From a virus, in IMG/VR virus record IMGVR_UViG_3300046535_000306, positions 1 through 23,692 of that record: a stretch of DNA of 23,692 nucleotides; one strand, written 5' to 3'. The notes under the pieces were generated by a model. That model did no database searches, had not been told where the DNA came from, and worked only from the letters and a program-made list of their open reading frames with translations. The position numbers and the translations under genes were made by a program. This document shows positions 5,898 through 13,740 of this stretch, in pieces. How positions within the stretch are numbered: position 1 is the first letter of the stretch; the number at the start of each line of letters is the position of its first letter.

Positions 5898-7943
5898 CTA
5901 CGACAGGTTCGTGCCGACGCAGAAGGATGTCGGGTAGCGGAGCATGACGTCCACCATCCACATCGCTCGGATGCCGACCTGCGCCGTGTTGAAGCGCGTG
6001 CCGCCGTTGTCCGTCGACAGTTCGAGGACGCCCCATTCGCCGATGACCACTTCATCCCATGAACCGAAGATGATGTTGGCGCTCGACAGTTGCTCGGACG
6101 ACATCGCGTTGAAGCCGACCAGGTTGCCGTCGAGCATGTTGCCGGTCCACAGCGGCGTGTCGGTACTGGTGAAGCGCTGCACTTGCATAAGCCGCGCCGC
6201 GCCAGCGGTCGTCGTGACCCAGCCCGGATTGCCGCGAATGGCGTTCAATGCGCCGACGGTCGAAACGAACGCCAGGATCTTGGCATAGGTCGCGCTCGCG
6301 GCGTCCTGCCCGCTGGTGATGCCGGCGGTGTTCATAATCCCGATCGGCTGCGCGCCGCCCGTGCCGTTGATGACCGCAGCGTCGACGCCGTCGATTGCGA
6401 CGTCGGCAGCCAGGTCAGCCATGACGAACGCTTCCGCTGAGGGCGACGCTTGACGGAGCAGTTGCTCGTCGACATCGGTGATGGCGATACAGGTCTTTGG
6501 CGTCATGGACAGTTGACCGAGCGCCTGGTCGGCAGCGGTGACGCTGGTACCTGCGCCGGCTTGCCAAGTCACGGACACCTTGCCCGTTTGACGCGGGAAG
6601 GCGACATTGCCCTGCAGGCCCGACAGCACGCGGGAGCCCATGCGCATCGCCACCGAGCGGTTGCGCAGGATGTCGATAAAGCCCATGTTCTCGATGCCGA
6701 CCATGTATCCGCCCTTGCTGCCTGGCGTGATCGACATCGCGCGCGTCGCGGCTTGTTCGCCGACGCTGCGCTGCAGCACTTCGCCTGGAACGAGCAGGCC
6801 GGCGCTCTCGCCGCGGTTCAGTTGCTTGGCGACCTGCTTCGAGCACTCGATTTCGAACGCGGCTTCGCGGTTAAACTCGGAATTGCGACCACCGAAATGC
6901 AGGGCGCGGATTGCCCGGAACAGGCTGTAGCGCTGCGTTTCCTTGTTGGTCATCCCGACGTTGGTCGCGACGGTAGGATTGGACCGGCCGCGTTCTTCCA
7001 TCGCCAGGAGCGCGGCTTTCGACACATCGGCGAGCGACGTGCCGTCCTGAATCCAACCGTCAATCACGCGAACGTCGCTGATCTTCGCAGCCTTCGCGAT
7101 GTTGATGATTGATTCGCGGCGCTCTTTTTCCGCGTCGACAGCGCTGATGCGGCTGATTACGGTCGCTGCGGCGGCTGCCGCGGCGGCTGTGGGATCGGCG
7201 CCGCCGGCCGCTTGTGCTACTTGTACTGCATCCATCGTAATGCTCCTTGCGGCGACGGCCGCGCTATTTGCACCTGTATTCGGTGCGGGTTCAGTTGTTT
7301 GTGTGGTGACGGCAAGCGACCGTCCGACGCCGACCGTGGGATCGGCGGCCATCGTCACGAGCGACGATTCGCCCGGCTCCCAATCGACCACGTCATAGGT
7401 CGGCATGTCATCGTCGGCGCGCTCGAATGCGCCGAACTCTTTGTCGAGCATCGAGCGGAAGTGCGGAACATCCGCGCCGCGGGCGCTCAACGTCGATGAG
7501 AGCAAACGCTCGAACGCTTGGCCGTCGAGCTCGCGCTTGCCCTTCTTCGTCCGCTCGACAACCTTATGGATGCGGTATCCGGAACTGATCTGGCGAAGGT
7601 GGCCGCCCTCGATGAGTCCGATTGCGTCGCGTCCGGGCTGCGTCGCCGAGGTCACGCTTACGCTCGCGCGCAGGACGCCGTCTGGGGAAATCTTCGCGGT
7701 GTCTGGAACGTGCGACCCGCGGATGTCGTCCATATTGTGGTTGAACAGGAGAGATGCGCCAGTGTTCAGGCGACCGAGGCGCACGGCAGCAGGGTCCATC
7801 GACAACACCTCGGTGCCGTACCAGCGCTCAACCGGATACCCCGACGCAATGGCGATCGGCAGCACCAGGTCTTCGCCTTCCTTGCGTGCTGCGGCCGCGG
7901 GCTTCTCGATCGTGGAAAAACGTCGCATTGCGAAATCGTTCAT
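5898..7943 (-). CDS. Prohead protease fused to HK97-type major capsid protein
   Basis: A single 681-residue protein carries two functions that are separate genes in HK97. Residues 1-210 match the U35 prohead protease: SLLFNHN with likely catalytic His69, RQISSGYRI with likely catalytic Ser120, and the end motif WEPGESSLV..ADPTVGVGRS (188-209). Residues 210-330 are a low-complexity linker (eight alanines, 253-260) and a charged helical region that may act as a built-in scaffold (delta) domain. Residues 330-681 match HK97-fold capsid proteins: GGYMVGIENMGFIDILRN, PRQTGKVSVTWQAGAG, the VNGTGG-like loop VINGTGGAQPIGIMNT, and a C-terminal FNTAQVGIRAMWMVDVMLR. ATG 7943 overlaps the portal stop (ATGA) and has GGAGG 7 nt upstream. 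Self-cleavage would release the mature capsid subunit; the cleavage site is not visible by eye. Confidence 0.93.
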   Translation of the reverse strand: MNDFAMRRFSTIEKPAAAARKEGEDLVLPIAIASGYPVERWYGTEVLSMDPAAVRLGRLNTGASLLFNHNMDDIRGSHVPDTAKISPDGVLRASVSVTSATQPGRDAIGLIEGGHLRQISSGYRIHKVVERTKKGKRELDGQAFERLLSSTLSARGADVPHFRSMLDKEFGAFERADDDMPTYDVVDWEPGESSLVTMAADPTVGVGRSLAVTTQTTEPAPNTGANSAAVAARSITMDAVQVAQAAGGADPTAAAAAAAATVISRISAVDAEKERRESIINIAKAAKISDVRVIDGWIQDGTSLADVSKAALLAMEERGRSNPTVATNVGMTNKETQRYSLFRAIRALHFGGRNSEFNREAAFEIECSKQVAKQLNRGESAGLLVPGEVLQRSVGEQAATRAMSITPGSKGGYMVGIENMGFIDILRNRSVAMRMGSRVLSGLQGNVAFPRQTGKVSVTWQAGAGTSVTAADQALGQLSMTPKTCIAITDVDEQLLRQASPSAEAFVMADLAADVAIDGVDAAVINGTGGAQPIGIMNTAGITSGQDAASATYAKILAFVSTVGALNAIRGNPGWVTTTAGAARLMQVQRFTSTDTPLWTGNMLDGNLVGFNAMSSEQLSSANIIFGSWDEVVIGEWGVLELSTDNGGTRFNTAQVGIRAMWMVDVMLRYPTSFCVGTNLS

Positions 7944-9547
7944 CGTTGCCCTCCGACCGCGGCGAGACGCGCCGGCGGCGTGGTTGATGGTTCCGGCGGC
8001 GCAGAGGTCGAGGGTTCGCCTTGAACCGTCTGCGGATTCGGACGCGCAGCGCTGATTGCGGGAACGACCGCCGGATCTGTATCGAGCACGATGCCCTTGG
8101 CTGCAAACATCTTCAGTTCGCGGTCGCGCTCGGTGACGATGTCTTCGACGTCGCGTCCGTCAGCCGTCTGCGCAATGACGCTGCTCACAGTGGTGAATCC
8201 GCAGCGCACTGCCTTTTCGAAGGCTTCGACCTCTTTGGTCGGATCGACCCAGCTCCAGCCGCGCGGCTTGAAACTGACGGCATCGCCGAAGCGGTCTGGA
8301 CTCGTGCCATAGGCTTCCAGCGAGATAGATGGAATCGCACGCGCCAACACAGCCTGCTGCAGCCACGTTTCGTGCAGACCAGTGCGGAAGGCGCGAATGA
8401 ACCACTGCTGCAGCATCTTCCAGAGGTCGCGATCGTCGAGCAGACCGAGACGGCTGCTCGAATAGTTCGACTGCGAGTAGTCGCGCGACAGCGATTCGTA
8501 ACTGACCGATGAGCCCGCGGCCATCTCGCGCAGCATGGCGCGCATGAACGGATCGAAGGCAGTGTTCGGCCGGTTCGGCGTGACGAAGTTGAGCTTCTCG
8601 CCGGACAGCAGTTTCTGAACCGAGCCCGGCTCAAGGTCGAAATTCTGGGTTCCGTCGGGCTGCGGGACGCCCATCGGTTCGGTCGGGTCAGCCGTTTCGA
8701 TCGTCGCCAAGTAGCAGGCGGCACCGCGCGCAGCGACGAGCTCGGCCTCGCTGTAGCCGTCCATGTCGTTCAGTTTGCGGATGCACGCGTGCAGCCACGG
8801 CTCGCCGCGCGTCTGCGGCCAGCGGTCGACGAGCTTCAGGTGAATAATCTGGTCGGCCGGAACGCGCTCGACCTTGTTGATCACCGGCAGGTAGCCGTTG
8901 AACTCACCCGGATGGAAGTTCCATATCCAATACGCAAGCGGGCGGCCGAAGCTGTCGAGCTCGACGCCCATGCGCAGCGCGGCGCCGTTGGTGATGGGCA
9001 CTGGCGGCGAAGCAGTCGTGAACTTGTCGGCGAGACGCTCCGGCTCAATCAACTCGAGAGCCAGCGGAACATCCGAGTCGCCGAACTTCTGGAAGTGCTT
9101 GCGGATGAACACCTCGCCGGTCTCGAACACCTCGCCCATCGCTGCGCGTTCGAAGTCCGAGAAGTGTAGGACGCCGCCGGTGTGGCAGCTGTCTGCCTCG
9201 CACCACTCTGTCCATGCTTCCTCGATGTCGCTGTTGATGCGCTCGTTGAGTCCGTCGCGGCTCGTCATCACCTGCGCTTGCATCCCGATGCCGGCGCCGA
9301 CGACGTTGTTGACGACGATGACCTTCGCCCGCTTCGCATAGGACGAATCGCGCACCAGTTGGCGCGAACGCGAACGCAGCAGACCGAGGCTGGAGATGAG
9401 TTCCGAGTCGGCGCTGAAGTCGCTCTGCCCGAAGCCGCCGAGTAGTTTGCTACCGCGGGCAGCCTGATACATGCGCCGCGCCACTTCTTGCCCGGCAGAT
9501 TGCGCCGCCGGCTTTGCCAGCCAGTTGTCGACGCCGGACCAGATCAT
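7940..9547 (-). CDS. Portal protein, lambda gpB family
   Basis: About 535 residues from ATG 9547. In-frame TTG (9571) and GTG (9559) lie upstream, overlapping the previous gene, and no start has a convincing ribosome-binding site, so the exact start is open. Lambda-family portal features are clear: an N-terminal YQAARGSKLLGGF segment, then LISSLGLLRSRSRQLVRDSSYAKR, VVNNVVGAGIGMQ, the FETGEVFIRKHFQKFG strand, LELIEPERLADKF, VPADQIIHLK..WPQTRGEPWL and the later SYESLSRDYSQSNYSSSRLG helix that lines the channel. The C-terminal 50 residues are Pro/Ala-rich. It should form the dodecameric ring at one capsid vertex that binds terminase. Gene order portal, then protease/capsid is standard. Confidence 0.94.
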   Translation of the reverse strand: MIWSGVDNWLAKPAAQSAGQEVARRMYQAARGSKLLGGFGQSDFSADSELISSLGLLRSRSRQLVRDSSYAKRAKVIVVNNVVGAGIGMQAQVMTSRDGLNERINSDIEEAWTEWCEADSCHTGGVLHFSDFERAAMGEVFETGEVFIRKHFQKFGDSDVPLALELIEPERLADKFTTASPPVPITNGAALRMGVELDSFGRPLAYWIWNFHPGEFNGYLPVINKVERVPADQIIHLKLVDRWPQTRGEPWLHACIRKLNDMDGYSEAELVAARGAACYLATIETADPTEPMGVPQPDGTQNFDLEPGSVQKLLSGEKLNFVTPNRPNTAFDPFMRAMLREMAAGSSVSYESLSRDYSQSNYSSSRLGLLDDRDLWKMLQQWFIRAFRTGLHETWLQQAVLARAIPSISLEAYGTSPDRFGDAVSFKPRGWSWVDPTKEVEAFEKAVRCGFTTVSSVIAQTADGRDVEDIVTERDRELKMFAAKGIVLDTDPAVVPAISAARPNPQTVQGEPSTSAPPEPSTTPPARLAAVGGQR

Positions 9548-9551
9548 CGGA

Positions 9552-10124
9552 TTAGCCACGGCTAAGCCCAATCTGAATGCGGAACGGATCGCCGAGGCCC
9601 TTGGCCATCGCCGTCGCGCGCTGCTCGAGCGCGAGGTCGCCGAGCGCGGTTTGAATGGCGACCACGAAATCGGAATCGTTCTTGAACACCATGCGCCGAC
9701 TGCCGATCGAGTATTCCTTGATGCCGCCCTGGCTCACTGAGTAGGCGGCGCGCGCTGCCTTCAGGTCATCGACCGCCTTCTGCGCCTGGCTGCGAAAGTC
9801 CGTCCCCGCCGGCGAGGTCGCGCGGTTCGCGGTGACCACCGTCTGCCCGTCATCAACGGGAATGCTGGCGCCGGTCTTTTCGACCTTCGACGCCCAACCG
9901 TATGCGCCCGGCGTCCAGGTGTTGGACGTTCCCGGACCGATCTGGACGCGATACTTCTGCGCGTCGCCGTCGGAGCCGCCTGACGCCGCATTGAAGCTGA
10001 TGTTGTTGCCTGTCGCCGACTGCGCGGTCAGGTAATAGGTGAGGGTCCAGCCGTCAGTCGCGGGGTAGCCTGCAACTGACACATCCCAATCAAATGAATC
10101 GCCCGCACCGAGCTGTGCCTTCAT
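9552..10124 (-). CDS. Conserved structural protein next to portal (Ig-like plus gpW-like)
   Basis: A 190-residue protein with two parts. Residues 1-100 (AGDSFDWDVSVAGYPATDGW, then LTYYLTAQ, WTPGAYGWASKVE) have the W-x-L-x-Y and YPA-x-D-G-W pattern of a beta-sandwich found in many phage proteins encoded just before the portal. Residues 110-190 (FRSQAQKAVDDLKAARAAY.., EYSIGSRRMVF..) are helical with a G-x-R-R/x turn like gpW-type head-tail joining proteins. It may therefore help connect portal and tail. No clear ribosome-binding site is seen before ATG 10124. The call is by pattern memory and position. Confidence 0.65.
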   Translation of the reverse strand: MKAQLGAGDSFDWDVSVAGYPATDGWTLTYYLTAQSATGNNISFNAASGGSDGDAQKYRVQIGPGTSNTWTPGAYGWASKVEKTGASIPVDDGQTVVTANRATSPAGTDFRSQAQKAVDDLKAARAAYSVSQGGIKEYSIGSRRMVFKNDSDFVVAIQTALGDLALEQRATAMAKGLGDPFRIQIGLSRG

Positions 10125-10177
10125 GGAACGTCATTTGACGCGTCCCGCGAAAGCGAGTTAACCCAAAACTGAGACTT

Positions 10178-11680
10178 TCAGCCGAGACGGCGGATGCGTG
10201 GCGTCGACGACGCACTGCCGAGCCGCTCAGTCGTCGGCAGGACGTTGTCGACAAAGTCCGCATTGGCTGCAAACACTGCGCGGAATAGATGACCGCTGGT
10301 CGTTGCGGCAACACCGAGCCCGGTCGAGGCGACTACGGTCGCATGAGTCAGCGAGCCGCCCCCAGCCGTCATTGCTTGGCCGACGAGGAATGACAATCCC
10401 TCTTGCGCGGTCAGGATCGTTCCTTGGCTGACCGTTGTCGACAAGCCGACTAGCGCGATGCCTACACCGACGCCAGCCGACGCCACCGTGGCCGCTTGGC
10501 CTGCCAGCAATGGTGCTGTCGCAGGAATGGGCGTTCCGACGCCTGACGTCGCCGCTATCCCGATCAAGGCCGCGCTGCCAGGAGCGCCGCCGACCATCGT
10601 TCCTTCCGCCGATGATGCAGCAGCGCCCACAAGAAGCACTGACGTCGATTCGACTAGAGTGCCGGTCGCTGCTGTCGAAGACTGACCGGACGTAGCTACG
10701 GCGTCAGCAGGAACTTGCGTTCCACGACCGGCGGTCGCCGCGATACCGGTCAGCGTGATAGAGCCACCAATGGACAGACCGAAACTGCCCTGCCCCATCG
10801 TCGCAGCGATTCCGGTCAACGTGTCGGCACTGGCTGGTACCGCTGTGCCGACCGCAAAAGTCGCGGCAATGCCTGTCTGCGCCAAGGTCGATGCTAAAGC
10901 GAATGTCCCGCCTGCCGACGTTGCAGCAGCGCCCGCAATAAGTTCACCTGCGCCGAGCGTTCCTTGGCCAGAAGTCGCAGCAATACCCGTCAGCGCATCC
11001 GCATCAGCCGGGATTAGCGTTCCACCTGCGGATGCTGACTCCAATCCGGTAAGCGTTGCACTGCCTGGTGCTGACGCTTGGATAGTCCCTTGCGCGGATG
11101 TCGCTGCGATTCCAGTCAGCGCTGTGTCTGTGGCAAGCGCTGGCGTGCCTGATGCGGTTGTGGCGGCGTTCCCGGTTAGAGCGTCCGCAACCGAATCGGT
11201 AAGCGTACCCGCGGCAGCGGTCGCTGCGAATCCTGTCTGAGTCATCGCGAGAGCCGGGATCAGCGTGCCGAGCGCAGACGTCGCGGCGGCGCCGGTCATT
11301 GCGACAATGCTGGACGGCGCTAGCGTGCCGGGCGAACTGGTTGCCGCTATGCCGGCCGGCAGCGCATCATTCTCTATCGCTGCCGTGCCGCCGGCTGCAG
11401 TAGCCGCGATGCCGACGAGTGCGGCAGCATAGTCGACCGCACCGGCAATCGCGCCGCTGGCTGATGTTGCGGAAATACCGCTAAGCGCGAAGTCGACGGC
11501 CGGTGTTAGCGTTCCTCCGGAAGCGGTGGCGGCGATGCCGAGCTGTACTGACTCGTTCGCGAGAGTAAATGCCCCGACCGATGACGGCGATTCCAATCCA
11601 ACCGGAACGCTCTGGCGGTCAGCACCAACCGGCGACCAGTCAGCGATGGTACTTCGTGCAATCGGGCTGGATGCAATCAT
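10178..11680 (-). CDS. Tandem beta-repeat virion protein (about 22 repeats)
   Basis: A 500-residue protein. After an N-terminal motif, MIASSPIARSTIADW, residues 28-469 hold about 22 copies of a roughly 20-residue unit with consensus G-I-A-A-T-S-A-x-G-T-L followed by about seven variable residues and an L-T. The C-terminus (ERLGSASSTPRIRRLG) is not repetitive. It is almost free of Lys, Cys, Trp and His and rich in Ala, Gly, Ser and Thr. Similar G-x-x-A-T-x-x-x-G-T repeats occur in structural proteins of many phages, so an elongated beta-solenoid or fibre shaft is likely. ATG 11680 has AAGGG about 10 nt upstream. No enzyme motif was found. The exact location on the virion is unknown. Confidence 0.75.
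   Translation of the reverse strand: MIASSPIARSTIADWSPVGADRQSVPVGLESPSSVGAFTLANESVQLGIAATASGGTLTPAVDFALSGISATSASGAIAGAVDYAAALVGIAATAAGGTAAIENDALPAGIAATSSPGTLAPSSIVAMTGAAATSALGTLIPALAMTQTGFAATAAAGTLTDSVADALTGNAATTASGTPALATDTALTGIAATSAQGTIQASAPGSATLTGLESASAGGTLIPADADALTGIAATSGQGTLGAGELIAGAAATSAGGTFALASTLAQTGIAATFAVGTAVPASADTLTGIAATMGQGSFGLSIGGSITLTGIAATAGRGTQVPADAVATSGQSSTAATGTLVESTSVLLVGAAASSAEGTMVGGAPGSAALIGIAATSGVGTPIPATAPLLAGQAATVASAGVGVGIALVGLSTTVSQGTILTAQEGLSFLVGQAMTAGGGSLTHATVVASTGLGVAATTSGHLFRAVFAANADFVDNVLPTTERLGSASSTPRIRRLG
10274..11599 (-). repeat. Array of about 22 coding repeats, period near 60 bp
   Basis: Degenerate tandem units of 18-23 codons (mostly 20) encode G-I-A-A-T-S-A-x-G-T-L motifs. 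DNA copies differ at many positions while the protein motif is kept, so this is an old, selected protein repeat and not a recent DNA expansion. Confidence 0.85.
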
Positions 11681-11695
11681 CGCTTCGCGCCCTTG

Positions 11696-12610
11696 CTACA
11701 GATTACCTTCGGACACCCATGTCCCCGGCGAGCCCGACACCGTGCAAGACCATGCTTTAGGGCTGCCTACCGCTGGAGGATCGCGCACTACGCGTTCATC
11801 CGTGGTCCATGACAGCGTTGTGTCAGTCGGAATCGCCGGACCGCGCCACGAATCGGCGTTGCGCTGAAATACTTGCGTTGCGCCAAAGAATTGCATATCG
11901 GGCTGGATAACAGGCTGAACTACTCGCGCTGCTGCGCACCCGGCAGACAGCAACTTGTCGCCGTTAGTTGGTATCCTAAATTCTATCGTGGCAGCGTAGG
12001 AGGTAACGCCAGCCTGCACAAGATAAACCCACTGAAACGATATCCATTCGCCCTTGCTAATAGAATTGCTGTCCAGCGTTTGCACTCCAGCGCCCCACGC
12101 GTCAGCCAGCCCACCGCCATTAATGGCATCGCTGACCAGAAAATCCAGGGTAGTCCCGGTGTTCGTTGTAGGTATCTGAATGCGGGCCGTGAAAACCAAA
12201 TAATTGCCGGCAACGCAGGTAATCGGGGTTGACCAGTCCAGCAGCACTTTGCCGGGGGTGCCGGACGCGGTAACTTGAACAATATGCGTCTGTTCCCCGC
12301 TCGGTCCGGTGGCCGTGGATGCCGTTGTCGCGGCGCTGGTTAGCGTCGGCACAGTAGTTGGAAAACTCAAAACGGCATGCGGAGGGCGCGCGGTGAGCAT
12401 ATTCAGCGCCACTAGCTGCTTCATTTGGTGCTGCAGCCCCTGGACGGCGACGTGCATATCGCGCATATGCTGGCTCGTATGGTCCACCACCTGCGCGGGC
12501 GCCGGGGCTTGCTGCCACGACTGCATCGGCATAGGTTGCGCGTGATACGGTCCAACCTCCTGCGCATCGCTGGCCGCGATATGCTGCAGCATGTTATGAA
12601 ATATGCCCAT
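11696..12610 (-). CDS. Lectin-like virion protein with spike-type C-terminal motif
   Basis: A 304-residue protein. Residues 1-75 are helical (MLQHIAASDAQEV, a Pro/Gln-rich stretch, then HMRDMHVAVQGLQHQMKQL), perhaps a trimeric coiled coil. Residues 85-235 look like a jelly-roll, as in carbohydrate-binding domains (LLDWSTPITCVAGNYLVFTARIQ, TLDFLVSDAI). The last 60 residues end in PPAVGSPKAWSCTVSGSPGTWVS, a motif often found at the C-terminus of phage tailspikes and fibres. This suggests a receptor-binding or capping subunit. ATG 12610 has GAGGG 4 nt upstream, overlapping the previous stop. The carbohydrate-binding role is inferred from fold-like patterns only. Confidence 0.6.
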   Translation of the reverse strand: MGIFHNMLQHIAASDAQEVGPYHAQPMPMQSWQQAPAPAQVVDHTSQHMRDMHVAVQGLQHQMKQLVALNMLTARPPHAVLSFPTTVPTLTSAATTASTATGPSGEQTHIVQVTASGTPGKVLLDWSTPITCVAGNYLVFTARIQIPTTNTGTTLDFLVSDAINGGGLADAWGAGVQTLDSNSISKGEWISFQWVYLVQAGVTSYAATIEFRIPTNGDKLLSAGCAAARVVQPVIQPDMQFFGATQVFQRNADSWRGPAIPTDTTLSWTTDERVVRDPPAVGSPKAWSCTVSGSPGTWVSEGNL

Positions 12611-12616
12611 ACGCCC

Positions 12617-13411
12617 TCAATGTAATAGCAGCACTATTGCGTCATCCTCGTCCTGAGCCTGTTGCGCCTGATACGCCTCTAGCGCGAGCTGGCCCCTGAT
12701 TGCAGCCTTGTACATTTCATCGATCTGCGCCGACAAGGCGTCTAGCGTGGGCTGCAGGTCCGGCAGATTGCTCTTGAGCAGCGGCGGTTCTGTAATCGGC
12801 TCAATGAAATTCTTGCGCGGCCGCTTAGGCTTACTCGCTGCCTTGGCGAGCTTGGCCGCGTTCTCCTGCGCCAGTTCGTACAGCTGCGCGAGCACCTCTT
12901 CGGCGTGCGCTTGGTCGCGGACCTCGTAATACTGTCCATCGACTTCGATGTATTGCTTGCGAGTACCGCGCCCACGCTTGCCGCCACCGACTGGTGTAAC
13001 GGTACTGGTTACGCCGCTCTGCGCGAACGTCGGCAGCAGACCGGTCAGCGTAATAGTGCCGAGCGGCGCTACCTCGCTCTCGCTCTGATCGAGCGTCGGC
13101 AGAAGCTGCGTTAGTGTCAGTGTGCCGAGCGGCGCGGCCTGACTATTGCCCTGCGTCAGCGTCGGAACAAGCTGCGTCAGGGTTATGGTGCCCAGCGGGG
13201 CGACTAGGCCTTCTTGCTGGTCGAGCGTTGGTACGAGCTGGGTTAGGGTTATCGTCCCCAGATCCGCCGCGATAGCGTTGTTATTGGTCTGGTCTAGCGT
13301 CGGCGTTAAGCCGATAAGGGTTAGAACACCCAGAACACCCGCAGCAAACGTTACGCCCGCATTTTTAAGGCTCGCTATAGAGGTACTAGCGATTGGGGCT
13401 TTAGAGATCAC
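12617..13411 (-). CDS. Short tandem-repeat virion protein, GTG start
   Basis: A 264-residue protein starting MISKAPIASTSIASL. Residues 27-133 hold five repeats, four with an exact period of 22 residues: L-G-T-I-T-L-T-Q-L-V-P-T-L-D-Q. Residues 145-264 form a different C-terminal domain: a basic turn (GGGKRGRGTRKQY), then YIEVDGQYYEVRDQ, then helices rich in Ala, Glu and Gln. This turn plus I/V-x-V-D-G is a pattern seen after such repeats in other phage virion proteins. The start is GTG 13411, whose last base overlaps the previous TGA (GTGA). The N-terminal P-I-A-S motif and repeat phase match the 500-residue protein nearby. Confidence 0.7.
   Translation of the reverse strand: MISKAPIASTSIASLKNAGVTFAAGVLGVLTLIGLTPTLDQTNNNAIAADLGTITLTQLVPTLDQQEGLVAPLGTITLTQLVPTLTQGNSQAAPLGTLTLTQLLPTLDQSESEVAPLGTITLTGLLPTFAQSGVTSTVTPVGGGKRGRGTRKQYIEVDGQYYEVRDQAHAEEVLAQLYELAQENAAKLAKAASKPKRPRKNFIEPITEPPLLKSNLPDLQPTLDALSAQIDEMYKAAIRGQLALEAYQAQQAQDEDDAIVLLLH
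13013..13333 (-). repeat. Five coding repeats, 66-bp period
   Basis: Units begin at residues 27, 51, 73, 95 and 117 of the encoded protein; the last four are spaced exactly 22 codons (66 bp). Each encodes L-G-T-[IL]-T-L-T-[QG]-L-[VL]-P-T-[LF]. DNA units are similar enough to point to more recent duplication than the repeat array at 10274-11599. Confidence 0.88.
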
Positions 13412-13740
13412 AGACTATCGTCCCAGAAAACCTTTCCATCTGCCTCATAGCCCTCGGGCAGAATGAACAGGCACTGCCACAGCGCCGAGCCGTCCTTGGT
13501 CGCTGTGATCTTGTGCGGAACATTCGCCCTGAACACGAAACAGTTAGGCGCTGCGACCGTCTTAGTCTCGCCCTCGGCCGTTACCTCTACCGCGCCACTT
13601 AGGACGACCGTGTAATGGTCGAGCGTGTGCATATGCTCGGGCTCGCCTTCGCCCGCCGCGTGCTCGAACAGGCGGAAAACAAAGGCAGGAGCGGCTGCGG
13701 TTGGAATGAATAGCGCCTCGGAACCGTTCATGACAGGCAT
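13408..13740 (-). CDS. Cupin-domain protein in the tailspike operon
   Basis: A 110-residue single-domain cupin. Motif 1 is PEHMHTLDHYTVVLSG (His36, His38, with Asp41/His42 where Glu is usual) and motif 2 includes VPHKI (His76), giving a likely metal-binding set of three or four histidines. The core has the usual G-x-V-x-V turn and a second beta-strand pair ending LWQCLFILPEGYE. Its end overlaps the GTG of the repeat protein (GTGA) and its start overlaps the tailspike stop; ATG 13731 (Met4) would give the common ATGA overlap and is an alternative start. Cupins include isomerases, dioxygenases and sugar-binding proteins, so the role here, perhaps on a sugar or a spike-bound metal, is unknown. 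Confidence 0.85.
   Translation of the reverse strand: MPVMNGSEALFIPTAAAPAFVFRLFEHAAGEGEPEHMHTLDHYTVVLSGAVEVTAEGETKTVAAPNCFVFRANVPHKITATKDGSALWQCLFILPEGYEADGKVFWDDSL

Noticed and set aside
6450-8055. Several plus-strand ORFs of 95-220 codons opposite the capsid and portal genes
   Set aside because: They mirror the third-position bias of the real genes, have no recognisable motifs and no ribosome-binding context.
10755-11240. Plus-strand repetitive ORF (161 codons)
   Set aside because: It is the reverse complement of the tandem-repeat gene; its P-A-x-V-A-A-x-P repeats are a shadow of the real repeats.
10274-11599. CRISPR-like regular repeats
   Set aside because: Repeat units are coding, degenerate and contiguous, with no unique spacers and no cas genes.
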